This document shows, piece after piece, positions 14,492-22,933 of a stretch of DNA of 34,106 bases (the stretch's first letter is position 1; each line of letters starts with the position of its first letter). The DNA lies in NCBI GenBank assembly GCA_041484115.1, contig JBGPHA010000001.1, forward strand, positions 1 to 34,106, given 5' to 3'. The position numbers were made by a program, and so were the translations under genes. The stretch is from ASMP01 sp041484115. Lineage in GTDB: Archaea; Nanobdellota; Nanobdellia; Pacearchaeales; GW2011-AR1. Below the pieces are notes generated by a model. That model was given only the letters and a program-made list of their open reading frames with translations. It ran no database searches and had not been told where the DNA came from.

Positions 14492-17400
14492 ATACACAAC
14501 AGTATTTGAAAGAAATAGAGAAAAAAACTAAAGAAGTTTATGCTGTAGCAGAAGTAGCGAGGAGCAAGGGTTTTGACCCTGTGGATAAAGTTGAAATCCC
14601 TCTTGCAAGGAGCTTGGCTGAAAAAGTTGTAGGATTAATCGCTACGGTTTATCCACAAATGAATGATTCAGGAATAGTAGAGAGAATTATCGAGCTGGAG
14701 AAAAAGTTCGGAAAACTTGATCCTGCAGTATGCCTACAGATAGCAGAGGAAATCGCAAAACAAAAATTCTGTAAGTTCGCAAGCCTGAAAGAAGCTATAG
14801 AAGCGGGAGCAAGGGTAGGAATAGCCTACATAACTCTCGGTGTAGTTTCCAGCCCTATAGAGGGATTTACAGAAATAAAAATTGTTAAGACAGATGATGG
14901 AAAAGAATATTTCTCACCTTATTTCTCAGGACCAATACGAAGTGCAGGAGGGAGCAGTGCAGCATTTTCATTAGTTATAATAGATTATCTGAGAGAGCTT
15001 TTTGGATATGCAAAGTATGATCCTAGAGAGGATGAAATAAAAAGAAGCGCTGTGGAGCTTCATGATTATCATGAAAGGGTTACTAATCTTCAGTATATGC
15101 CTACAGATGAAGAGAGCAAGTTTTTGGCAAGGCATCTTCCTGTGCAGATTAATGGGGAGCCCTCTGAAAATTTTGAGGTTTCCAATTTCAAAAATCTCGA
15201 AAGGATAGAAACTAATTTTGTAAGAAGTGGATTCTGTCTTGTTCTCGGAGAAGGAATAGCGCAAAAGGCAAAAAAAATTTCAAAATATATTTCTTCTTTA
15301 AAGAAAAAAGGATTTAAGCTTAGCGACTGGGATTTTCTGGAAGAGTATATGAAACTACATGAAAAAAGGGATATGGGAAAAACAGAAGAAGCTCCAACAT
15401 ATATCCAGGACTTGGTTGCGGGAAGGCCAGTTTTTGGACACCCATCTGAATCGGGAGCCTTTAGGTTCAGATATGGAAGAAGCAGGGTTTCAGGATTTAG
15501 TGCGACTTCTGTACACCCCGCAACAATGGAAATTACAGATGGTTTTATTGCAATAGGAACTCAGCTCAAAATAGAGAAGCCAACAAAAGGGTGCATAGTC
15601 ACTGTTTGTGACTCTATAGATGGACCAATAGTCAAGCTTTTCAACGGAACAGTCAGAAAAATGAAAACAAGGGAAGAAGCAAAGGCAATTTATTCTGATG
15701 TTGAGGAAATAATTTACATTGGAGACATTCTTTTTCCTTTTAGTGATCTTTCAAACAGGAATTTCAGTCTTCTAAAACCAGGATATGTCGAGGAAATTTG
15801 GAAATTGGAATTAAGAGAGAAAAATCCTGATTTGGAAAAAAATACTGATTCTCTAAAAGTTGATTTTGAAAAAGCCATTGAAATAAGCCTTAATGAAAAA
15901 ATTTCTCTTTATCCTAAATATATTTTTTATTGGACAGAAATTTCAAGGGAAAATTTCTTAGGATTAATAGAATGGCTCAAATATGGAAAAGCAAGCAAAA
16001 AAATAATCCTTCCTTATACAAAGATAGACCAAGAAAAATTTTCTCTTGGAAAAAGAGCGTTAGAGCTTTTAGGAGTTGAGCATGAGGTAGCTATAGAACA
16101 CGTAATCATAAATTTAGAGAACAGTAAATCCTTATTTGCAAATCTTGGAATTGATTTTGAGATTTTAAATGAGGAAACAAGTGACTCCCTTTTAGAAGAA
16201 AGGAGCTTAAAGGAGATTATTAGCAGTTATGAAGAAAAAGTTAAGAAAATAATCTCTGAAAAAAAGGAAAATGAAGAAAAGAGCGTTCTGGAGATAATTA
16301 ACTCGCTTTCAAAATTTAATATAAGAGACAAGGCAGGAGATTTTATAGGAGCTAGGATGGGTCGCCCCGAGAAAGCGAAATTAAGGAAGCTCACAGGAAG
16401 TCCGAATGCTCTTTTTCCTGTTGGAAACGAGGGAGGAAGGCTTAGAAGTTTTCAGTCAGCCCTTGAAAGCGGAGGTGTGGCAAGCGCTTTCCCAATATTT
16501 TATTGTGAGAAATGTAAGATGGAAACGATTTACAGAACGTGTGAAACTTGCGGCTCTAAAACTATAAAGATGTTTTACTGCCGTGAATGTGGAAAAACCT
16601 CTGAAGAAAGATGCAAAGAACACAAAATATCTGTTTCATATTCGAACAAAACAATTGATATTGATCATTATTTCCAAAGGGCAAAAGAAAAATTAGGACT
16701 TTCCAATGGAGAGATCCCTCCCCTGATAAAAGGTATACGCGGAACTAGTTCTACAGATCATATTGTTGAAAACCTTGCTAAAGGAATACTGAGGGCAAGG
16801 TTTGATCTTCAAGTGAATAAAGACGGAACAATAAGATTTGATGCAACTGAAATGCCTCTCGTATCTTTCAAGCCAAAAGAAATAAGTGTAAGCATAGAAA
16901 AATTGAGAGAGATAGGGTATGACAAAGATATTTATGGGAAAGAATTAATTGGAGAAGACCAGATTCTAGAATTAATGCCACATGACATCCTTCTTCCGAG
17001 TTCTCCTGATTCTCCTGATGGAAGAGCAGATGATATTTTCATGAGGATATGTCATTTTATCGATGAGATGCTTGTGAAATTTTATAATATGGAACCAATA
17101 TACAACGTTAAAAAAAGAGAAGACTTAGTTGGAAAAATTGGGGTCTGCATAGCTCCACATAACTGTGCAGGAGTTGTATGTAGAATAATAGGGTTTTCAA
17201 ATACCTTGGGAATGTTTGCAAGCCCTTTCATGCATGCTGCAATAAGGAGAGACTGTGATGGAGACGAGGCAGCCATAATGCTTTTAGGAGATGTTCTTCT
17301 GAATTTTTCACGGGAATTTCTTCCACAACATAGAGGAGGGACTCAAGATTGCCCGCTAGTTTTGAATGCAAAAATTGATGCAGGAGAAGTTGATGACCAA

Positions 17401-18003
17401 ATAATGGATTTTGAACTTGTTGATGAATATCCTTTGGAATTATACAGACTTGCAGAACAAAGAAGACATTCCTCTGAAATACACGTCAGAGATGTAAGAA
17501 GTGTTTTGAAAGAGGGAAAAGATCCATTCACAGGAATGATGTTTACACATAATACTGAGAATTTTAATGAAGGAGTTGCTTGTTCCAGCTATAAACTTTT
17601 AGAAACTATGCAGGATAAAGTAAGGCATCAGATGGAGCTTGTAGAAAAAATAAGGGCGGCCAACACTTCTGAAACAGCTAGGCTGATTATTGAGAGGCAT
17701 TTCCTCAAAGATATGAGGGGTAATCTTAGAAAATTCTCAATGCAAGAATTTAGATGTGTTGCTTGTAATGAAATAATGCGGCGTCTCCCTTTGACAGGGG
17801 TATGTCAGAAATGCAGTGGAAAAATAATCTTTACAACACACGAAGGGGGAATCAAAAAATATTTGGAACCGGCTTTAGAACTCGCGAAAAAGTATAACCT
17901 GTCTCCATATATAAGACAAAGCCTTGAACTTACAAAGAGGCACATTGATTCTATATTCGGAAAAGAAATAGAGAAGCAGGAAGGTTTATCGAGATGGATA
18001 TAA
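14488..18003 (+). CDS. polC: DNA polymerase D large subunit (DP2)
   Basis: 1171 residues from ATG 14488 (MNTQQYLKEIEKK), which overlaps the nucleotidase stop by 4 bases; a TTG at 14461 in the same frame is inside that gene and is rejected. DP2 is the catalytic subunit, with an RNA-polymerase-like double-psi barrel core. The catalytic aspartates are in RRDCDGDEAAIMLL (Asp922, 924, 926), followed by NFSREFLPQHRGGTQD. Zinc-finger cysteines appear at about 673-710 (CEKC...CETC...CREC) and 1090-1112 (CVAC...CQKC). The N-terminal region has the conserved YFSGPIRSAGGS. No intein interrupts it. The last residues (QEGLSRWI) look like a PCNA-interacting PIP box. It is slightly shorter than Pyrococcus DP2. 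Confidence 0.96.
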   Translation: MNTQQYLKEIEKKTKEVYAVAEVARSKGFDPVDKVEIPLARSLAEKVVGLIATVYPQMNDSGIVERIIELEKKFGKLDPAVCLQIAEEIAKQKFCKFASLKEAIEAGARVGIAYITLGVVSSPIEGFTEIKIVKTDDGKEYFSPYFSGPIRSAGGSSAAFSLVIIDYLRELFGYAKYDPREDEIKRSAVELHDYHERVTNLQYMPTDEESKFLARHLPVQINGEPSENFEVSNFKNLERIETNFVRSGFCLVLGEGIAQKAKKISKYISSLKKKGFKLSDWDFLEEYMKLHEKRDMGKTEEAPTYIQDLVAGRPVFGHPSESGAFRFRYGRSRVSGFSATSVHPATMEITDGFIAIGTQLKIEKPTKGCIVTVCDSIDGPIVKLFNGTVRKMKTREEAKAIYSDVEEIIYIGDILFPFSDLSNRNFSLLKPGYVEEIWKLELREKNPDLEKNTDSLKVDFEKAIEISLNEKISLYPKYIFYWTEISRENFLGLIEWLKYGKASKKIILPYTKIDQEKFSLGKRALELLGVEHEVAIEHVIINLENSKSLFANLGIDFEILNEETSDSLLEERSLKEIISSYEEKVKKIISEKKENEEKSVLEIINSLSKFNIRDKAGDFIGARMGRPEKAKLRKLTGSPNALFPVGNEGGRLRSFQSALESGGVASAFPIFYCEKCKMETIYRTCETCGSKTIKMFYCRECGKTSEERCKEHKISVSYSNKTIDIDHYFQRAKEKLGLSNGEIPPLIKGIRGTSSTDHIVENLAKGILRARFDLQVNKDGTIRFDATEMPLVSFKPKEISVSIEKLREIGYDKDIYGKELIGEDQILELMPHDILLPSSPDSPDGRADDIFMRICHFIDEMLVKFYNMEPIYNVKKREDLVGKIGVCIAPHNCAGVVCRIIGFSNTLGMFASPFMHAAIRRDCDGDEAAIMLLGDVLLNFSREFLPQHRGGTQDCPLVLNAKIDAGEVDDQIMDFELVDEYPLELYRLAEQRRHSSEIHVRDVRSVLKEGKDPFTGMMFTHNTENFNEGVACSSYKLLETMQDKVRHQMELVEKIRAANTSETARLIIERHFLKDMRGNLRKFSMQEFRCVACNEIMRRLPLTGVCQKCSGKIIFTTHEGGIKKYLEPALELAKKYNLSPYIRQSLELTKRHIDSIFGKEIEKQEGLSRWI

Positions 18004-18065
18004 AACAAATAAAAGTTCTCAGTTATCAAAGAAAGGTTTAATAATTAATAACTTTTTATGTGATT

Positions 18066-19088
18066 ATGGGGTTGAGCGTTGACGAGAGATTTAGATTAAT
18101 TGCACGAAATACAGAAGAAATTGTGACAGAATCTGAACTTAAAGAATTATTAAAAAAGAAAGAGAAACCAGTAGTTTATCTTGGAACAGCAATAACTGGA
18201 AGACCGCATCTTGCCTATTTTTTATGGGTTCTGAAACTTTCTGATTTTCTTAAAGCAGGATTTAAAGTCAAGATTTTGCTGGCAGATTTGCATGGAGCAT
18301 TAGATGGAACTCCATGGGTTATTTTGGATAAGAGATATGATTATTATCAAAAAATAATTCCGTTAATGTTTGAAGCTGTAGGAGTCGACATAAAAAATCT
18401 AGAATTTGTTAAAGGAAGCGAATTTGAATTGAAGCCGGAATACATGTATGATATCCTACAAGTTTCTTCTCTCGCATCTATCCATGACTTGAAGAAGGCT
18501 GCATCAGAGGTTGTTAAATTTGGTGATAATCCAAAACTTTCAGGCCTCGTTTATCCGATAATGCAGATGATTGATGAACAGTATCTAGGTGCAGATGTGC
18601 AGTACGGAGGAGCTGACCAGAGAAAAATTTTTATGTTTGCAAGGGAATATCATAAAAAAATAGGATACAAACAGAGAGTAGAAGTCATGACCCCCTTAAT
18701 CCCTGGCCTTGTTGGAAAAAAGATGTCTGCTTCAGATGAAAAATCAAAGATAGATTTGCTAGATGATGAAAAAATGATAAGAAACAAGATACAAAATGCT
18801 GAGTGTGTTGCAGGAAATCCTGACAATGGTCTGATGGCTTTTCTAAAATATGTGATAATGGTTATGAAAAAGGATAAGGGAGAAAAATTTACTGTTAAAA
18901 GAGGCAATGAGCATGGAGGAGACAAGACATATGAGAATTATGGGGAAATTGAAAAAGACTTCAGAGATAAAAAACTTCATCCTTTGGATTTGAAAAACTC
19001 TGTTTCTGAAGAGATTATAAATATTTTGAGACCAATTCACAAATACAGAAAAGAACTTGAAATTCTGGCAAAGAAAGCTTATGAATGA
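18066..19088 (+). CDS. tyrS: Tyrosyl-tRNA synthetase, eukaryote-like
   Basis: 340 residues from ATG 18066; the GTG at 18060 is in frame, but a TATA-like GGTTTAATAATT (about 18035-18046) is 26 bases before 18066. Class I motifs: GTAITGRPHLAYF is the HIGH-type motif and GKKMSASDEKSKIDLLD contains KMSKS-like KMSAS. YPIMQMIDEQYLGADVQYGG and ADQRKIFMFARE form the tyrosine pocket. Several stretches (GTAxTGxPHxAYF, LSDFLKAGFKVKILLADLH, KMS[AS]S-x-E-x-SKIDLLD, HPLDLKNSV) follow the human cytosolic enzyme as I remember it more closely than the Methanocaldococcus one. It charges tRNA-Tyr. It is transcribed on its own, 62 bases after polC. Confidence 0.93.
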   Translation: MGLSVDERFRLIARNTEEIVTESELKELLKKKEKPVVYLGTAITGRPHLAYFLWVLKLSDFLKAGFKVKILLADLHGALDGTPWVILDKRYDYYQKIIPLMFEAVGVDIKNLEFVKGSEFELKPEYMYDILQVSSLASIHDLKKAASEVVKFGDNPKLSGLVYPIMQMIDEQYLGADVQYGGADQRKIFMFAREYHKKIGYKQRVEVMTPLIPGLVGKKMSASDEKSKIDLLDDEKMIRNKIQNAECVAGNPDNGLMAFLKYVIMVMKKDKGEKFTVKRGNEHGGDKTYENYGEIEKDFRDKKLHPLDLKNSVSEEIINILRPIHKYRKELEILAKKAYE

Positions 19089-19138
19089 TTATTTTCTTTT
19101 ATAATAATCTTAAAATACCTCATTCTTTTTTTAGAATA

Positions 19139-19642
19139 ATGGAGATTCCAAGCTGGGATAGTTACTTTATGGCAATGGTTTATCTCGTGGCCTCAAGAAG
19201 CAAAGACAAAAGAGCACATATAGGTGCTGTTATCATAGGACCGCAAAAAGAAATAAGATCAACCGGCTATAATGGATTTGTTCGTAGATTAGATGATACT
19301 GTTTCGGAAAGATATGAAAAGCCTGAGAAATTTTTCTGGTTCGAACATGCAGAAAGAAATGCGGTTTATAATGCCAGCAGAAACGGGGTAACTTTGGAAG
19401 ATTGTACAATGTACACTAATGGAATACCTTGTGCAGATTGCGCGAGAGGGATAATTCAGTCAGGAATTAAAGAGGTAGTTGTAGACAAAGAATGGGATGA
19501 TGACAATTCTGAAAAGTGGAGACAGAGTGCACAAAGATCTCTGGATATGTTTTCTGAAACAGGAATAAGGGTCAGAAAATACAGTGGAAATTTTTTAGAA
19601 ATAACTAAATTTCATCATGGAAGAAAGATTCCTCTTAAATAA
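19139..19642 (+). CDS. dCMP deaminase (cytidine/deoxycytidylate deaminase family)
   Basis: 167 residues from ATG 19139; the reading is open back to 19085 but a TATA-like CTTAAAATACC (about 19108-19118) is 26 bases before 19139 and the family begins with SWDSYFM. The zinc site is complete: FEHAERNAVY (His70, catalytic Glu72) and IPCADCARGI (Cys98, Cys101). HIGAVI and STGYNGF are also typical of dCMP deaminases, which convert dCMP to dUMP for thymidylate synthesis. The wide ERYEKPEKFFW insertion before HAE fits dCMP rather than free cytidine substrates. Together with the nucleotidase in the polymerase operon it suggests local clustering of nucleotide metabolism. It converges on the GTPase gene with no gap. 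Confidence 0.88.
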   Translation: MEIPSWDSYFMAMVYLVASRSKDKRAHIGAVIIGPQKEIRSTGYNGFVRRLDDTVSERYEKPEKFFWFEHAERNAVYNASRNGVTLEDCTMYTNGIPCADCARGIIQSGIKEVVVDKEWDDDNSEKWRQSAQRSLDMFSETGIRVRKYSGNFLEITKFHHGRKIPLK

Positions 19643-20545
19643 CTAACGAGTTTTGAACTCTATAACATCCATATCTTTTAACTGATGGTTTAAACCAACC
19701 TTCTGTCCGGGAAACTTTGAACTCGGACCCCAGATTTTTATTTCCTTTATTTTTACAGAGCTCTTGAATATTTTTTCCGAGATCTCTTTTACCGTTGATT
19801 CGGGTTCTAATATTAGGGGGTTATTTGATTTTTCTTTCCCAGGCTCTTTTGTAAAAACCCTTATTTTTCCGAAACTTTTGAATATTTTTTCTTTTAGTTC
19901 TTCAATGCCCTCTTTTGTTTTAGTAGATATAATTACAAAATCATATTTCTTTGATTTTAGGGTATCTCTTAGTTTCCTTTCATTTACCTCATCTTTAGTA
20001 TTGAATATTATCAATTTTTTTCCTCGGACCCTATTCAACTCAGGGAGTATCTTTTCCAGATCAATTAAATCTGTTACAATAATCAAGATCACATCAGCTG
20101 TATTTACCAAACCAATATCATAATACTCTGAGCTTATCGCAGGAACCTCAATAAGTTGGATGTTTGTTCCTGAATATTTCATCATTCCAACAACAGGAGT
20201 TTTTGTTGTGAAATAATAAGAGGCAATTTCAGGGGTTGCATTTGTCAGCAAGGAAAGAAGAGAGGATTTTCCTGAATTTGTGAACCCGATTATTACCGCC
20301 TGCATATCCTCTTTTTTTATTCCAGGTTTTCCAGAACCCTTAGAGACTTTTTTTATGTTTTCAATTTTTTCTTTTAATTTTATATACCTCTTCTTTAGAT
20401 TTGCAAGCATTTTTTCTGATGACTTGTGTTTTGGACACTCACGGATCATTTCTTCAAGCCATTTCAGCCTTTCCTCATTTGTTTTTGCCTGCAGAAACAT
20501 TGCTTCCGCCTTTTGATATTGGGGAGATTGGTTTGTAGAAGCCAT
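19643..20545 (-). CDS. DRG/Obg-related GTPase with C-terminal TGS domain
   Basis: 300 residues from ATG 20545, chosen over 20560 because the TATA-like AAATTTTTAAG lies 26 bases upstream of it. An N-terminal helical hairpin rich in Lys/Glu (about 1-65) precedes the G domain: G1 GFTNSGKSS, a switch region YYFTTKTPVVG, G3 EVPAIS and G4 NTKDE. G3 has Glu in place of the usual Asp and lacks the Gly (DxxG), and G4 deviates from NKxD, so GTP hydrolysis may be altered. The C-terminus (about 225-300) is a TGS domain ending KDMDVIEFKTR. DRG-type GTPases act on ribosomes. It is divergent from the rRNA methyltransferase, sharing a promoter region of 46 bases. Confidence 0.85.
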   Translation of the reverse strand: MASTNQSPQYQKAEAMFLQAKTNEERLKWLEEMIRECPKHKSSEKMLANLKKRYIKLKEKIENIKKVSKGSGKPGIKKEDMQAVIIGFTNSGKSSLLSLLTNATPEIASYYFTTKTPVVGMMKYSGTNIQLIEVPAISSEYYDIGLVNTADVILIIVTDLIDLEKILPELNRVRGKKLIIFNTKDEVNERKLRDTLKSKKYDFVIISTKTKEGIEELKEKIFKSFGKIRVFTKEPGKEKSNNPLILEPESTVKEISEKIFKSSVKIKEIKIWGPSSKFPGQKVGLNHQLKDMDVIEFKTR

Positions 20546-20564
20546 AGATATTTTAAACAAGAAG

Positions 20565-20584
20565 AACTTAAAAATTTAATTAAG
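20565..20584. promoter_or_regulatory. Bidirectional promoter between GTPase and rRNA methyltransferase
   Basis: ACTTAAAAATTTAATTAAG is a TATA-like, near-symmetrical stretch. Its two ends are about 26 bases from the GTPase start (20545, minus) and from the methyltransferase start (20592, plus), so two overlapping TATA boxes appear to drive both genes. The proteins may thus be co-regulated. Confidence 0.5.
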
Positions 20585-20591
20585 ATAGAAA

Positions 20592-21362
20592 ATGAACAAG
20601 GAAGAGATTCTTAAAAAAATAACAGAGAAGAAAGAGTTTTCAGAACTTCCAAAAAAAGATGTTGAAATGGCCTTTTCGCATTTTGAAAAAAGGCAGACAA
20701 ATGATGAAGAAAAGGCAAGACTAACGAGAGAGTTACTTCATAAAGTTCTAGGAGCATTTGGGAGCAGAAAGCTGTTAGCACCAAAAAAGAAAAATGAAGA
20801 GTGGATCTTGAGAAAACACCTTTCAACGAGAGAAAGGCTTCCAAATTATAAGGAAATTTATAAAAGAACCCTTAAAGGACTTGGAAAAGAAATAAATATT
20901 ATTGATCTTGGCGCAGGAGTTAATGGCTTCAGCTATAAATATTTTGAAGATTTGGGATTTGAGGTTAACTATACATCAGTAGAATCGGTTGGGCAGTTGG
21001 TTAGTATAACAAAAAATTATTTTGAAAGAGAAAGAATAAATGGAAAAGCTCTGCATATCAGTCTATTTGAACTCGAAAAAATTAAAAAAATAATAAATGA
21101 AACTGAAAAGCCAAGGGTTATTTTTTTATTTAAGGTTCTTGATTCATTAGAGATGCTAAAAAGAGACTATTCTAAAGAACTTATATCTACAATTTCTCCT
21201 CTATCAGATAGGGTAATCGTAAGCTTTGCAACAGAAAGCATGATTAAAAGAAAAAGATTCAGAGCAAAAAGAACCTGGTTTCTTGAGTTTTTAGAGAAGA
21301 ATTTTTCTGTTCTTGATGATTTTGAGCTTGGAAAAGAGAAATATATTGTTTTTAGAAAGTAA
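20592..21362 (+). CDS. ArmA/FmrO-like 16S rRNA methyltransferase
   Basis: 256 residues. It matches, along its whole length, the family of aminoglycoside-resistance enzymes that methylate N7 of G1405 in 16S rRNA (ArmA, RmtB, FmrO/GrmB). Shared features from memory of ArmA: the N-terminal helical region (KKITEKKEFSELP; RELLHKVLGAFGS), HLSTRER (76-82; ArmA has HSSTNER), SAM motif I DLGAGVNGF (105-113), VIFLFKVLDSLE (ArmA VVFLLKMLPVLK) and DRVIVSFATESM (ArmA NFVISFPIKSL), then YIVFRK near the end. The ATG follows a TATA-like box by 26 bases. The gene is divergent from a ribosome-type GTPase, so a housekeeping role in archaeal rRNA modification is at least as likely as resistance. Confidence 0.78.
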   Translation: MNKEEILKKITEKKEFSELPKKDVEMAFSHFEKRQTNDEEKARLTRELLHKVLGAFGSRKLLAPKKKNEEWILRKHLSTRERLPNYKEIYKRTLKGLGKEINIIDLGAGVNGFSYKYFEDLGFEVNYTSVESVGQLVSITKNYFERERINGKALHISLFELEKIKKIINETEKPRVIFLFKVLDSLEMLKRDYSKELISTISPLSDRVIVSFATESMIKRKRFRAKRTWFLEFLEKNFSVLDDFELGKEKYIVFRK

Positions 21363-21398
21363 AATTTATATAGAACTTTCATTTTAATTGACCATAAT

Positions 21399-21656
21399 AT
21401 GGATCAGCAAAACCCCCAACAGCCTGCAGTACAACAGAATCCTCCGATTGCCCAAATTCAGCCACCGATTCAGCAACCACCCCCAGAACGGAAACCATTT
21501 TTTAATATTAAACAACAACCACCCCCAGAACAGCCAATACAGCAACCAATAGAACCTGAGCCAGAAGAAAAGAAAGGGGGCTGGAAAAAATGGGTGATAA
21601 CCATTTCAGTAATAATAATCGCAGCAGGTCTTGGATATTATTTTCTCTTTCGCTAA
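21399..21656 (+). CDS. Pro/Gln-rich tail-anchored protein, unknown
   Basis: 85 residues. The first 60 are almost only Pro, Gln, Glu and Asn and must be disordered; a KKGGWKKW basic-aromatic stretch precedes one C-terminal membrane helix (about 66-84). The topology is that of a tail-anchored protein with the disordered part in the cytoplasm, or outside if the orientation is reversed. A TATA-like TTTATATAG (21365-21373) is about 30 bases before the ATG. No family recognised. Confidence 0.6.
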   Translation: MDQQNPQQPAVQQNPPIAQIQPPIQQPPPERKPFFNIKQQPPPEQPIQQPIEPEPEEKKGGWKKWVITISVIIIAAGLGYYFLFR

Positions 21657-21699
21657 ATCTAATTAATCTTTAAATACTTCTAAATCTCTCTTTTAAGTA

Positions 21700-22899
21700 A
21701 TGCATAATAAATTTTATAGGAAAGTTCTGAAAAATGGCATGACAATCATTTTTGAAAAAAGAAGCTTACCTGTTGTTAGCGTTGCTTTTGCAGTGCGTTA
21801 TGGAGGAATTAACGAATCTGCAAAAGAAAGAGGGGTAGCCCATTTTATAGAACACCTTTTGTATAAAGGAACTAAAAATAGGACATATAAGCAACTTTCA
21901 GAAGAAATTGAAAAAAATGGAGGGGTCATGAATGGGTTTACCGAAGAGCCAGTAACAGCTTTTTGGTGTAAAATGCCATCCGAAAAATTGGATATTGCTC
22001 TTAATGTTTTGGGAGACATGGTCAAAAATTCTTTATTTGATGAGAAAGAAATGGAAAAAGAAAGGAAAGTTATTTTTGAAGAAATGAAAATGGATCATGA
22101 TAATCCTATGCGTTATGCCTTGGATAAAATTCAGCAATTCTTGTATGAAAAACCTCTGGGTTTGTCACTCATAGGAACAGAAAAGACGCTCAACTCAATA
22201 ACTAGAAAGAAAATGGTAGAGAAATTCAAAGATATTTATCAACCAAATAATCTTATTTTAAGTGTTGTTGGGGACGCGGATTTTAAAGATATTATAAGAT
22301 TTGTAGAGAAAAATTTTAGGGAAGGAAAAGGCAAAATAAAAATTCAAAAAATAAAGAAAAAAAATAAATCTGGAATTGAAAAAAGAAAAGGAATAGATCA
22401 GACAAATCTTGTTCTAGCCTTCCATTCCCCCTTATCTGCAGATAAAAGAGTCTATGCTGCCAAAGTTCTTATGAATCTCATGGCCAATGGACTATCTTCG
22501 AGACTTTTTCATGAAATAAGGGAAAAGAGAAATATGGCATATTCTATTTTTGGAGATATCTCAGATAACAGGAATTTTTCTTATTCTTATGTTTATGCAG
22601 GTATAAGAAAAGAGAACGTTGAAAAAGTAAAAAAATTGATTCTTGAAGAATTTGAAAAGGTTTCAAAAGAACTCTCTGAGAAAGAGCTCGAGCAGTCCAA
22701 AGATCAGGTGATAGGAAACCATAAAATTTCTATGGAAAGTTCTGATTCTCAGATGGTCCAGCTGCTTTTTTTCGAAATTGATGGAAATGCTAGAGATTTT
22801 TACAATTTTGAAAAAAATATCAGAGCTGTAAAGTTAAAAGATGTCAAAGAACTTGCAAAAATAAAAGAATATAGCTTTTTTGCCCTTGTTCCCGAATAG
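21700..22899 (+). CDS. M16 family zinc metallopeptidase
   Basis: 399 residues, the size of the small M16 peptidases (PqqL/MPP-beta-like) rather than the 900-residue pitrilysins. The inverted zinc motif HxxEH is present as HFIEHLLYKGT (His48, Glu51, His52) and the distal zinc ligand Glu128 lies exactly 76 residues after His52 in VIFEEMKM. The second half has the inactive-domain pattern LMNLMANGLSSRLFHEIREKRNMAYSI typical of the family. It cleaves peptides inside a clamshell chamber; substrates cannot be predicted. A TATA-like CTTTAAATAC (about 21669-21678) is 26 bases before the ATG. No signal peptide is visible, so it is cytoplasmic. Confidence 0.92.
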   Translation: MHNKFYRKVLKNGMTIIFEKRSLPVVSVAFAVRYGGINESAKERGVAHFIEHLLYKGTKNRTYKQLSEEIEKNGGVMNGFTEEPVTAFWCKMPSEKLDIALNVLGDMVKNSLFDEKEMEKERKVIFEEMKMDHDNPMRYALDKIQQFLYEKPLGLSLIGTEKTLNSITRKKMVEKFKDIYQPNNLILSVVGDADFKDIIRFVEKNFREGKGKIKIQKIKKKNKSGIEKRKGIDQTNLVLAFHSPLSADKRVYAAKVLMNLMANGLSSRLFHEIREKRNMAYSIFGDISDNRNFSYSYVYAGIRKENVEKVKKLILEEFEKVSKELSEKELEQSKDQVIGNHKISMESSDSQMVQLLFFEIDGNARDFYNFEKNIRAVKLKDVKELAKIKEYSFFALVPE

Positions 22900-22933
22900 C
22901 CATATTTAAAAATACATTTTTCTCTTCAGAATT

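Noticed and set aside
14488..18003. Intein in polC
   Set aside because: Inteins are common in DP2 of other archaea, but the reading is continuous through RRDCDGDE and the HRGG segment, with no splicing motifs or extra length.
18004..18065. tRNA or other stable RNA in gaps between genes
   Set aside because: The gaps here and at 5253-5293, 8663-8780, 28258-28411 and 28700-28818 were read for cloverleaf arms and a T-loop GTTCRA; none was found.
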